The notes beneath the pieces were generated by a model. It had not been told where the DNA came from. It was given only the letters and a program-made list of their open reading frames with translations, and searched no databases. This document shows, one piece after another, positions 1 through 12,200 of a stretch of 64,000 bases of DNA. Position numbers and translations under genes: made by a program. The stretch spans positions 2,854,501 to 2,918,500 of the forward strand of contig NC_135241.1 of NCBI RefSeq assembly GCF_947623445.1. Reading direction: 5' to 3'. Every line of letters begins with the position of its first letter. The first letter of the stretch is position 1. The stretch is from Clavelina lepadiformis (Eukaryota > Chordata > Ascidiacea > Aplousobranchia > Clavelinidae).

Positions 1-3000
1 ATACAATTTTAGATTGTTTTTCCCGCATACATTGTACAATTGTTTATGGAACTAGCTTACGCCTGATTGCAAATCTAAGTCATTATCATTTCTTAAATTT
101 GGCATCTGAACGCGTGTATTGGTAAATATTGGTAAAGTTATGAAAGAAAATGTACCGTCGCGATTTCAACTGGACAGTTTCTTGGACCTTCGGGAATGGT
201 GATAACTGTGGCGATGCCACCTGTCAAATACGAAATGAACTGTAATTATAACCTAACGATAAGTATTATAACGTTAGTTTTGTTTTAGTGCATAGCTATG
301 CAGTTGTTCAGATTCATCGCTCAATAGGTTGAGTTATATTCAATTGGAACTCACCTTGTGTTGCGATCACGTTTGTTGCTAAGATAATTACAAATATCCA
401 AATGTCTTGAGACGTCATGTTGGCATTTCTTGTTCTCACACGTATTCCTCCATGTATTATCAACCCCAGTTTAAATCATTCACAAACACAAGTCGGCTTA
501 CTTATATAGAAAGTTAAATACGATCGATCGATATGTGCTTCCTGACTTCAATGAGCACCTTCTGCTTCTATATCAACGATAAGGCATGTTCTTCATCCAG
601 TTGATTAATTATACTTATCAAGCGTTTAATTTTAAAGCTTGAATACCTTTATGCTTGACAAGCTAAAATGGTTACAGGTAGGGCTTGCTTTTGTTGAAGT
701 GTCTGAAAATCATTCTGCTTTACTATGTATGAGGCCTGATTTCACGGAATAGTAATTCATCGAAGTATTTCGACATAGGCTGTTGCGTTCATGGAATCCA
801 GGCATGTGGTCAGATAACTGTGGCTCACGTATTTTGGCTTGTTCTTTGAGACGCTGGGAACGATTGAATGCCCCTATCAGTTACATTGTGTGTATTAGCC
901 ACCCTTGTAGTATGCTAATAGGGGCGCACGCAAAATGTTTTCCAATGGTACGCACTAAATTATTTTATGCCAGTAATGATGCCATTGGATTGTGCTTTAC
1001 ATTACATATCAATCAACCTTTACATTACATATCAACCTTTTGTCCGGGGCCGTATTTAGTGTTATGTTGAGGGGTTTTGAAATTCTTTGAAAGCCTTAAA
1101 TTTCCGCCCTTGTCAACTCCAACGCCATTCAAAATGCACGAAGCGCAAAAATTCTGTTCTTTTTCGCCTAAAAAAAACTTTAAAACACAATGGACTTCGT
1201 ATCTCACTTGCTGCGCAGGTATTAAGTAATCGCTAGTACTGTGTTTCTCAGAAAATAAGACAGGGCTTATATTATTTTTCGCTTAAAAATATGACACCAG
1301 GGCTTAATTAAGGGTATGTCTTTTGTTTTCATTTATTAAAAACAAACTTGAGAATTATGTTTATTCAAAAATGATCATATCATCGTCCTCTGTAATATCT
1401 TGGATGTCACTAGATTCTAAAGTTCCAACGAAGTTTGAATTTAACTGTTTTTCCTGCCGAGCTTTTGCACCTACTCTTTCGTGTTGAGCAATAAAGATTT
1501 CATCGCGTGATTGACTATGTCTTATTTTAAAGGTAGGGCTTATATTAAAATCATTCTCGAAATTCAGGCTAGGTCTTATTTTTAGGGTAGGTCTTATTTT
1601 CGGAGAAACACGCGTACACGACGCAAAATAAATATGGTTGTTTCTTGTGGTTCTTTAAAATAATTTAATTATTATTCAGAGTAATTTTGTTTGGTAACTA
1701 TATGTTGTAGTCATTAAATATTATTACGCAATAAAACCTCCGTTGATTTTGTAGATTTTTTGCTAGGTTAGCCAGAATAAATCAATCAAGTACAGTAGAA
1801 CAAGTAACGTACATTTGATAAATACTAAATAATGTCCGATCACTGGCGATAAATGTGACTCCGAAACCAACACAGTGAGTCAGTGACAGCCTGAGTTTCT
1901 TAAGGTGAGAAAACTTTTTACAGCATAAATTCAGAAAATAAAGCGAAAAATTGTACGCACGCGCGTAGTGTGCGTATACGCTGCGGGCGCCTATGATGCT
2001 AGGCCATTTATAACAAAACGACAGGCCTGCTCGCGCTATTGATGTACGCAATTCCAGCTATAAACGTTCTGATACACTGGTCAAGAATAATGAAAACAAA
2101 GCATTTTCTTCTTAAAATGATATTTTAAAATGTTTATGCTATGTTATCCGTCATTATCGTTTCAAAAGCTGCCTAAACATAACCGTTTACTGTATATATA
2201 ATATATATCACGGTGACCCTAAACTAACCTAACTTCTTTCTTGTGTCGATGGCTTATTGTTTGCTGGACCTTTGCGCACTTTATCTTGCTGCTGCATGTC
2301 GTTAGTTCCTTCCCGCTTTTTCTAAGAAAGTCCCTTCAGTCTACAGCCTCTGTGCATCTAATCACAATATCGTTTCATCGACTCGCAGTGACGTATATGT
2401 TTCCGGCTTGAAACGTGTCTGGACTTAGTCTATAAGATGAGTCTTTTGCCTACCTGACGTCAAGTTGTGTTTTGCTTGTTTCGCTTCTTCGCTGTGATCT
2501 GTGCGATGCGTACCTTTCCAGCTGCTGCTTTGCAAAGTAGAAGGAAATACACTTATAAATGCCCTCCTATTGCTATTTATGTATTTCCGAAATCTTTTAT
2601 GTCAAATACACCCACACCACTTACTGGAATATTGGTTAAACCAAAAGAAGCTCGATATCCTACGCTATTCTTTGTCTGTGCCTTTCTGTATAGCGCAAAA
2701 CTTCCTGGTACTTCCTGCTAAGCGACAGCTTTAAATCGATCTACGAACGCTATGCACATAGCCATATCTCAAAACAACCTTTGATGATCTTGTTGTAGTG
2801 CTATGTCGATGTTACTGTGTAAATAAACACTGCAGCCGGTGTTTAAACTTTCATTCAAGCGTGATGGTTGACCTTTTGACACCAAGCAGTGCTTAATTTC
2901 CTTTGCGCTCGCTTATTTATCTGTGTAGGCAAAGTAGCCTATCTCACATGCAGATAAGGTTGTGACGGTTATGCTTCAATTTTCCTTTAACCCATGTACG

Positions 3001-4661
3001 TCACTGGTTGGTTCTTGCTGTCTTCATGGGCAAAGGTTAGCTGGTATATGTCTATACTATAGCTAGTAGCTACCGGCTACTGTGCAGTTTCATTTGGTAT
3101 GGTGAGTTTTCAGGCTTAATCATTTCTTTATTGTTATGCTTCTGTCGTTATATTCTTATATTATTAATTCACTGCTCTGAATTTGTTGAATGCCTGACTG
3201 ACGCAACGGCGTATACGGGTTAAACAGCCTTCATTTATGTTTGGATTAATAGCGTGATGCGATGTCTACGTCATTATCTAATGATCGACGAACAGTGTTT
3301 ACATCAAAATCAGATAACCATCGAACTCAGCTTTGTCTGAAGCTAATCTAGCCTCAATCTTGTTTGTTACTTGACCACCATCTTGTTTCGTTAAGCTGCT
3401 TGCTAAGCTGAACTACCTAACATCGTTTAATAATACGTCAAAGTAAAAACAAATAGATATAAAACATAAATTTGACAAAAAATTGAGTAAATATATTTAT
3501 CAAGACGTACAACTTAACGGTACGTATAAAATTTATAACTAAAAGTAGTAAAAGTGTCATATAGATGCATTTTAAGTCATAATATTGCTGTCCAGGATAC
3601 AACAAAGTTGTTTGAAAGTATAAAATGCCCAGGCTAGTTGTGCAAACAGGTCAACATTCTGAGCAACATATCAGTAAACTTTATGAAAAAATGTCATTGC
3701 TTTGTTTTCTGGACGTTGTTAATTGAACCACGATTTCTGTTCAGTCTTTAACCGATGCTTTCAGTAGAAGGCTCGCTATTTGTCTTGCGATAGTTTAATT
3801 CAATGTTTGGTGTATTTTATGCAATGAAGTGAAATGTTATCACGAAAGTGCGTAACATAATAGTCAACTCAAACACTAATGCATATGAGATTGCACTAAA
3901 GTCCAGCCAGGTTGTTCTTTTTCTCCAACTCCAAGACTGTGTTCGTTCGTATTGAATAAGGAATCCCTTTAAGTTTGCTGTTTGTCATAGGCTCCAATCG
4001 GCTGCATTAGTTTCGTTCAGGTTCAAAGATGTTTCGCAACTTGCCCAGTAGCCCTTATGCAATCTTAATTTCCGGGAAACTTTATCTAAATTAGGGTTCA
4101 CTTTACAACTCTTCGTTTGTTCCTCACTTAGAAGCCTTGATTAGAGCAAGCATTAACGGAAGTTGATGCCGATAGCCGATTTGAATCACTTCAGATTTGA
4201 TTAGGTTCATTGAGCAGGTGTCCGAATTTCGCTCCTGAGAAGATTTGGTGACTCCCGTGGTTCACTGCAGGAGAAGATTAAAGGTGACCGTTCTCTTTCC
4301 GTTTTCTCTTCATTCGGCGAAAATTCTGCGGCCAGATAAACACAATATGGAAATAAAGGCGACACATTTTTGCATCATAAAATGTTGATTATTTGTCGCA
4401 AAACTTGTGTTTTTGATTGTTCCAATTTATCAACCGATCAATTTTAGCAGCCGTTTGAATAATACTTGCTTGATATATACCTTGAGATTTGCTCCCAGAT
4501 TGTCGTATTAAGAGCGGCCGTGAGCCAGGTTTTCTTTTGTTTTGCGTCTTTAGCCTTAATTTTGTTACTTCGTTGTCAAATGTTCTATCTTCTAGAAAGG
4601 TTAAACAAGCGCAATCTATATTTCGTGGCTGGTCAAATATAAACGCCCTGTACAACATGCA
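1..4661. other. No gene recognised; contains one decayed DNA transposon
   Basis: I found no exon chain or family match here. Open frames are all under 100 codons and mostly overlap on opposite strands. The one structured item is the transposon remnant at 1241-1611, listed separately. A short direct repeat (two copies of a roughly 20-bp unit containing TTACATTACATATCAA) lies near 995-1040. The rest looks like AT-rich non-coding DNA. Confidence 0.5.
1241..1611 (-). mobile_element. Decayed DNA transposon with transposase C-terminal tail
   Basis: The ends are inverted: the left end reads GTGTTTCTCAGAAAATAAGA and the right end, on the other strand, GTGTTTCTCCGAAAATAAGA. Inside each end the unit AAAATAAGAC(C)TA is repeated with small changes. 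On the minus strand, roughly 1375-1500 reads as an open, acidic C-terminal peptide ending ITEDDDMIIFE and a stop, preceded by a basic stretch (QHERVGAKARQEKQ). An acidic tail ending in F-E is typical of pogo/Tigger-type DDE transposases, so this is probably an internally deleted copy that kept only its last coding segment. The family is an inference, and I could not settle the target-site duplication. Confidence 0.6.
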
Positions 4662-5546
4662 TCAGCTGTGTAGCAACATTTGCTTGCCTGTACGAGATGC
4701 ACTCTTCACAGCGTGTGGCATGTAGATATCTTGTATGTGATAAAGTTTGCTAGATGTCTCCCTATTTTCTAACACCATTGTGATGCCAATCAACATGGCG
4801 TAGATGCCCACACCAATTCCGATCGAACCATAAAGCATAAGCACCGTTAAAGTCGTCACAATAATACCTACAAAACAATTTTTGTTTAATCAATGTCAAG
4901 GAGTTTTATTTGTGACGTATATATACTTATTTGATGATGTTGCTTACTGATTATTAGGACACAAAACCCAATCACTGTCAGCATTACTCCTGGCGACTGC
5001 AAGCGGACATTTCCTTTCACATGTAGTGCATATGTCGGTCGCAAGTTGGCACAGTTCTACGTTCAAGAAATAAGAATATAGTTGTTTTTGTAACAGAAAT
5101 TACAACATTACGGTTGTATTCCTAAAAAAATCTAAACGGTTTTCCTCTGGTAACACTCAATAACCTATTCTTCATTTTATCGTAAAAGTTCTACTTCTGA
5201 AGTTGAGGTAAATAATCTTTTAGGCAAGTAATTGCTATGTTATTTATGGTTACTTCAAAATCAATCGACTTGTTTTAGTGTTTTAGTTTTTCATATACAT
5301 GTAAGAGTAGGATGTTAAAGGCCATATGCTCAGCTTGGACGTAATGCATCTCATGAGGTTATGCGTTTCACTTACCGCTTTCGGTTTCAAAGTGTCGTTC
5401 CAGTTGATTAGATTTGGGCTATGTTTTCTTTTCTTGTTTTTCTTCTTTACGGCTGGGATTTCAGCTTTCATAGATTTCACTTTATCTGCCGAAAGCGACT
5501 TTGATTTCCGGCTCAAATTGCGAGATGCTAAAGCCCCGCTGAACAT
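4662..5546 (-). CDS. Small two-TM membrane protein, unknown family (3 exons)
   Basis: Exons on the minus strand are 5376-5546, 4948-5056 and 4662-4867. They join with matching phases to give 161 residues. The N-terminal 57 residues are very basic (Lys/Arg/Ser-rich, including KKKNKKRKH) and probably cytosolic. Exons 2 and 3 carry two hydrophobic segments: one starts at VMLTVIGFCVLIIS and runs over the splice junction, and the other is YGSIGIGVGIYAMLIGITMV, with a short turn between them. The C-terminal 40 residues are polar. The start is the only ATG upstream that gives a continuous chain. The layout (long tail, TM hairpin, tail) resembles small regulatory membrane proteins, but I do not recognise the family. 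No neighbour points to a function. Confidence 0.6.
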
Positions 5547-8500
5547 TTTCAACCAGTTTCTCTCTTACAGATACGTCAAACCCTATAAAAGCTTGCTAGA
5601 TAAAGCACGATAAGTGAGCAATTAATTGAAACGTATTTCCTAGAAAAAAGCTTCTCTCTCAATTTGGCTTTACTTGAAAAATAATAGCATACGAAGGATT
5701 TTATTTAAACTTTCAGCAAAACAAGAGCGAAACGAAAAAACCTCTTAGTCGTTTATTTACTATATGCTGTTAAGGGTTACATCCTGTTCATTACGATTAA
5801 TCGTGGAAAACTTCCTGTTATTTTGTTAGTTCAAAACCCGCTTAGCCGTTGAGCTACAATCATGTTACCTGCTTTGATTGTATTCATTTGTTTTTTCTGC
5901 CTGTCATTGTTGTCCGGTCGTTGCCCCTAGCGTCTGTACGAGACTTATTACACGCTTTGTCTTTTCTCAAACTCCATGAACTAGAATAACTCAATCTCAC
6001 GACGCTAATGTTAGGTTGACCCTTCGTCTCCCTTATCACGTTGCTTCTTACAAACACGGTGAAGTCTTCTCTTAATGTTAATAAACATACTACTTTTAGT
6101 ATTGCGCCCAAGGCTCTAAAATGGTACGATGCATAAGGTCGGATGTCTTTTACAGCTGTTGATGTAGACAGGCCGTTATCCCTTTTTTGTAGTATTAGGT
6201 TCCTACTTGCATCTTTGAAAACCCGAATACTTTTGGATCAAATATTTGGAAGGAATTGTCTACCGACATCTTTATTAAAATACCAACTTCCCTCACTATA
6301 GCCTAGCACCTGGCAAGTGTTGCCTTTTCCACTGTCCGTGACGAGGTTAGTAGGAACGATTTACCGTCAACGTTGAAAGTGAATGATCATGTTGAATTAC
6401 TTATAATTCGGTATGAAAATGCGCGGGGAAAGGAAGCGTCATTCATTATTAACGTGCGGGTCGTAAACTTAATCATTCTGACGTTTTAATTTTCATTGTG
6501 AAAACCCGATCATTTCATCCGACCATGGATAAAAATGAAATGAAATTGTGGCGTTCCATCGATGTCATAGGAGGTAAGAAATATTCATGAAAATTTTATT
6601 AGGGCTTAGTATGAGAATTGTTTGAATCGTGAACGCACTTCGGGCAATTTCATTCTCGACAACTGCTGCTACGTCACCAGGCCCTTTAATGCTTATATAA
6701 TAAGGTTGGAAACGCATTTGACTGTTTTTCGTGTATTTTCGATTCTGCTCCATCATGAAAAAAGTCCAGTAATAGATAGTCAAAGTATTTCTTGAAGCTG
6801 CTTTATTGATGCACTTATTGCAATGTTAAAGTTCCGGGAAGTTGTGTTCCTCCCTTTGAAACACGATCGCAAAAGTTTCTCTTAAATGTCTTCCCAGCCT
6901 CTTACAGCAACGCTTATTTAACAATCCGCATTGGGCTTCTGACAAACTAAATGTTAACGCACTCAAAGACAGATTTCTCTAAGCGGTTTAAATCTTCGTT
7001 TGCCAACGTTAACTTTGTTTTACGTGAAGTGGATACGTAGGCCTATTAGGTGGCATCTCTTTGAAGTACCATAATGTCTCAAAATTTATACGTTTAGGAA
7101 AATTATTTTAAGGAATTATTTAGGAAATATTAATTAATTGTCAGCTGGTATAAATTAAATCACTTTTCTGATTGTTTAACTTAAACTTGAATCGCATAAT
7201 ATAAACTTGCCTTATCTTTTCTCTCAAATGAACTTCCTATTTCCAGCAAAGCAATCTGCGAGTGAAATTATCACTTTGAGCTAGATAGTTACTTTTACCC
7301 CCTCCAGCTTCTGCTTATCTGGGGCTGTATGTAGTTTTTATACAGCCGGTAATTGCGGTACTTACAGTTTTGCTTCTCTATATTTTCTACAGTATTCTTC
7401 TCTCTTAAACAGCGATTTTACTACACTCCGGTGCTTGCGTGGTAAACTGTCAGTGCCATGGCATGGACCTGCATGTCTGGTACGTTTCTTCGTATTTTCA
7501 TCTACACAACTAACACTGCTGTTATTTTTGCTGGTAATTGATAAGTGATATTTTGTATGTTGTCATAACAATCTCATTTCCTAGCCAGAGTGCGTTAGAA
7601 TGAGGAATTCTTGTGAATCGTTTGGTTGAGTGTGTAGAAATGTCGCTGTATGCCCCAATTAGGCGGCATTATTACCTAGCGCAACCGATTACTTTGCATG
7701 AAGTTGAAAGCGTTCAGTTTGCTTTCATGCATGATTAATTGCTTAAAATTTCAATTTGCTTGACTATTTACCCAAACTGTCAATATGTTGTCATCTTGCT
7801 TTGAAAATAATTGGGCTTTGAATGATACCATCAACTTTATATCTCTATGTGGTTCGCTTTACCCTTGTTCATATAGAAATTTTGTAGAACACTTACAGAA
7901 AAAGAAATAACACACTTTTTTCTAATATTATTATTATTATCTTTTTAGTTAATCTGACAGCTGTGCTCGCAGGCTGCATAAAATACTGCAAGTGCAACAG
8001 CCAGTATGTCTCTGTACGGTCGCCAGCATTGTGATCAGATTGTTGCACGGGCTCAATCAACCACAAAATAAGCAGCTGCTTTACAAAATTGTTCTCATCT
8101 ATATGCCTCATCGTATTAATGTCAAGTGCGTTGGTTTGATGAATCGCTATCTCTACTTCCTACTTTGTCAAAATTTGTTACGCAATACGCTTGCCTGGTA
8201 AATTTCTTCATGGAAAATCGACATCTCACACTTGCTGGTTTGTCACTTTCATGGTTTTCGGTTACGGAATGAAGACTTTTGCATTGAGTTGACACAGTAT
8301 ATTGGGTTTTCAGCATTAGTCCACAACGGTTGTATAAAGGGTTATTATGCACACAAAAGTACGTATAAAGAAGCATTCCAAAATGTCAATGCTTACTAAT
8401 ACTTAAACGTTTTTTAAGGTAATTGTGCTACTGTCGTTCGAGTTATGTTTTATGGAAACAAAATTATGTTTATGTAAAAGAAAACGGGTCCGAAATTGCT

Positions 8501-9259
8501 TGTTTTGGCAGGCATGGGTCTCCCAATTCGTTCTTAACGGCAATTGGAAGCGTTTGAAACAAATGGTATCAATTACCTGTATCTACAGGTACACCTCTTG
8601 TCTTGTCCTTTAAGCTATTTAAAACGTCGCTAACTCGAGCCATTTACAATATTGCTTCTGAAAAGTAGATAGTTTGCAATCAGTCAATGGCATGAACAAT
8701 AAAAAGTTTATTACATAGCAAAACAAATATATAATGTAAACAAGTAAAAATGAAACAAAAAACGCCAATAAATGCCTGCTCGTTTTGATGCTGGTGTCAA
8801 ACCTAATATCATTATTGCAGTGCTTATTCCACACATCAAACAGTTTTTAAAGTACTTATTTGACATCTTAAATCATTTCATATTACTGAAATCGCGGTGA
8901 GAATAATAGATACCATTTTGCAGGGAAAACAAACAATAATGAAATTCGTTTCTGCCCGAATTTGTAAAAGAACAATCTGTGCCACCGAATCCTCGTTTGA
9001 CAGGATTGGGCAACACTATAATACAGAATTTTGGCAAACAGATTCAAAGTTATTTGGGTTTTGCAATCTTCTCTGAGAACCAAGTGCTCCCGATTTAGGC
9101 TGCAATCAAGACAAACGATTGTACATAATATCTTCCTAATAACAGCAGCTTTAACAACCGTTTATTAAAAGTTTTTAGTTTTCAGATTTAAGAAGTATTT
9201 ATATTTTACAAAGTTTATCTACCTTATAAACACTAAACAGTTTGTGCTTTGCAATTGGT
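5547..9259. other. Intergenic, no gene seen
   Basis: This lies between the two-TM gene and the 3' end of the trefoil gene. Open frames are short and overlapping. An AATAAA on the minus strand (TTTATT at 9161-9166) is a likely polyadenylation signal for the trefoil gene. A short palindrome (GGCTGTAT...ATACAGCC) sits near 7323-7345. Confidence 0.45.
9161..9166 (-). terminator. Likely polyadenylation signal of the trefoil gene
   Basis: TTTATT on the plus strand is AATAAA on the minus strand, 94 bp past the stop codon at 9260-9262. It is in the right place for a short 3' UTR. Confidence 0.4.
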
Positions 9260-12200
9260 CTAACTTCTTTCATAGCACCAAGGACCGGGTATAAAAAACT
9301 CTGGCATGTAGCAACAACCCTTCACGTTTACACAAGTGTGAAAGCCGTCTGCTTCGCATTCGGTTCGATCTCTCGGATCCAGTTCGTTTCTGTCTTTGCA
9401 ATACAAGGCCGCTGAAAAATTGTGAACATGTTACCAAATTGTGGTCGACACCGCTTACAAATTTTCGTGAAGGCATGTCTTGGTGTAGAACAGGCACTTG
9501 TACTTTGCTGTGGCTTAACGCAAATTTTAACAAATTTTAAGCTTCAGATTTTGCTGGACTTACGAGCTGGCGGTGCTGGCTCAACTGTGGGCGGGGCCAC
9601 AGTTCGTTCGATGACAATCTCTGCACAAAAAAGTTAGGTCATTTAAAGTGACTATTGTACAAAAGTATATAAATACAGTATCGCTGGAGTACTGTTATCA
9701 ATTTTACTAAAATGTACAGAATATTGTCATAATACGTTTCTTTTTGTAGCAGGGAGGTGGCGCTATTTGTCCCAGAGCTTGCATTAAAAATGAAACTCGA
9801 ACTTCTTCGTAACAACACCCGGCATTAACGCATGACTCTTCTGACAGGAATCCGTTGTAGTTAACTGTAGTAACAATAAATACAAAAGATATCCTGCGCT
9901 TATGAAAATTGCCTTCATGTCGCTCAGTTTCTTATTTTGAAAATGTTACCCGCCATCTAGTAAAAGTAATTTATCTTTTAAAAAGCCACTAGATGTCGTT
10001 TTTTACCAACTTATATTTATTCTTGAGACATGCATTTATGTTGAATGACTCAAGCGCTAGCTAATATTTTTTAATAACAATGTTATACATACAGATTATT
10101 GCAATATCGGAGCCCACTTACAACCGAAAGTTGACGTCAAACAAGGTTCTCGATCTGTGTGTCCCACTCGCTCACAGCGTTCCTCGTTCGTTACAAACGA
10201 CTCTGAAAATAAATATTCTAGTTTCAAACATTGCAACATCCAACGGGGTAACATGTCTAGTCGCAATACGTATCGTTGCGTTTGTAGCTTGCATGAGTTA
10301 TAGGCAACGTTTTGATGAATAACTCACGAAGTTTAAAAAAGCACCACGGCGCTGAGGACCCAGCGTTTGTCACGTCGATTGTGCTGTCATAGCAACATCT
10401 TGGGTTAGATACACACTCGTCTTTAGTGATTCCTGTCACATAATTATATTATTTGTTAGCAGGTGTTGATTAATCTGTCGTTTAAGGCGTTATGAAGAAC
10501 TATTGACTGCCTTACCAGGATGACCACAATCTACTCGTTGTCCTTCTGGAACAGTGTGACATTGCCCTGCGAAATAAATTTATTTTTTGATAACTTAATT
10601 GCGACTAACTTGATGCACAAAGCTACTGCATTGTTTTGAATCATATCGTAGTATCTCAATGTACCCAACATAATCTACTGTATATAAGTAGCCTTTATAT
10701 ATATGGGTTTAAATTGCCGTGCTTATCCATATGCAGATGCAAGTGTAGGGATACATTTGATTCTGGCCATGTTTAATGTTACAAGTTAGCATTTATTATA
10801 TCTTGAAAGCAGCCTAACCGTAACTTGCTTTTCTAAAGCATGCTGGAACGCTTAGATCAATCCAGTCTGGATCGTAACAGCACTCCATTGTTAAACATTG
10901 CTGTTCTCCTCCTTCAGAAAGCGCCACAGCGTTTGGCAGGCAGGAATACTTCATTCTTTTTTCTTTTAACACGCCTCGACATGATTGAAATACTTGAAGC
11001 GACAAGGACTGCACGACTGTAAATCATAAGCAACAGCACTCAGAATACTATCGCTCCTTCCGGGCATAAGAAAATGAAGCTAGAATTCCGATTGTAGAAA
11101 TCTTTGATTTCAATGTTTTACGATAAGATCTTTGAGGAAGAATCGCTTCAGTCATTGCCAACATTTTAGCTTGGCTTCGAATTACTTGATCAATGTTGCA
11201 AACAACGTTGTCTTATTTTGCTGAAGTCGATTCTAAACTTACTCGGTCCCGAAGGTTCGTCTGGGACATATTTTCCATCAATCAGACCTTGCGAGCTGGT
11301 TACCAAACCCGACATCCCTGCATTATAAGCCAACTAGGTTAGGGTCTAACTGCCGTGAAAATATTCAAACCAAACTTATTCACTTCGGTTTGTAAACGAG
11401 GGTGTATGTTTTTAGTTTTAGAAATTTGCGTTTTGTACTTACCATCCGGCAGCTCCGTTACTGTATTGGGGAAAGCTGTGGCTTCTCCGTGCGGTTCCCA
11501 TTTGAAGTTTGGTCTAAACTTGCTAGGTTTAAAGACCGGCTAAAAACAAGAAGTCAAATTGTAACTTGTTTGCGAGCGTGAGAGTTTTGGTTTTACTACC
11601 ATTTTATTTTTATTTGTCTCACTAATTCGCTTTGTTTTAGGAGTGATTCTGCTATAAGCTTGTGTTGTTTAGTTTTCCCATGATTGTACTTCTTTTCCAT
11701 TTATCATAAGGTTTCTAAAACCTTCGATTCGAAATTTTGGTAAACATATAACTGGATTGATCGGAACTATTTCATTTTATAAACAAACTGCTGGATCTTA
11801 TCCTCTAATTACTGAATTCATTTATGTCCAAATTACTGGGTTTAGACTGAATTGTTGTCAGTCGAGGTTAGAGATTTGGACCGAAACATTCACAACCTTA
11901 CTATTAGCAAAAGTGAAAACCAGTGCGGCAGAAAGAGTTATGTCTAAAATCTCCAAAATTATAATATAATTATCTCTATAGAAAAAAGAGGAAAATTTAA
12001 AACTGGGCTATAAAACCAGTTCGGTATTACACCGAAGTTATACCATGCCACTTACGAGAGCTGTTGGCATTGGAAGCATATATCCGCCGTTCCCAATTTG
12101 CAGCGTTTCAAACCAAGACGGTTGGCTTGGGTCCCTGTCGACGGAATACTCAGAAGATATTTCACTGCTGGGTATCCCTGCATATACAGCGGGAGTTTAT

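Noticed and set aside
7323-7345. Small palindrome around ATACAGCC
   Set aside because: Too short and isolated to assign a role.
9270-9533. Open frame overlapping the last trefoil exon
   Set aside because: It reads in a different frame from the trefoil module, which has the CC and PWCY signature and phase agreement.
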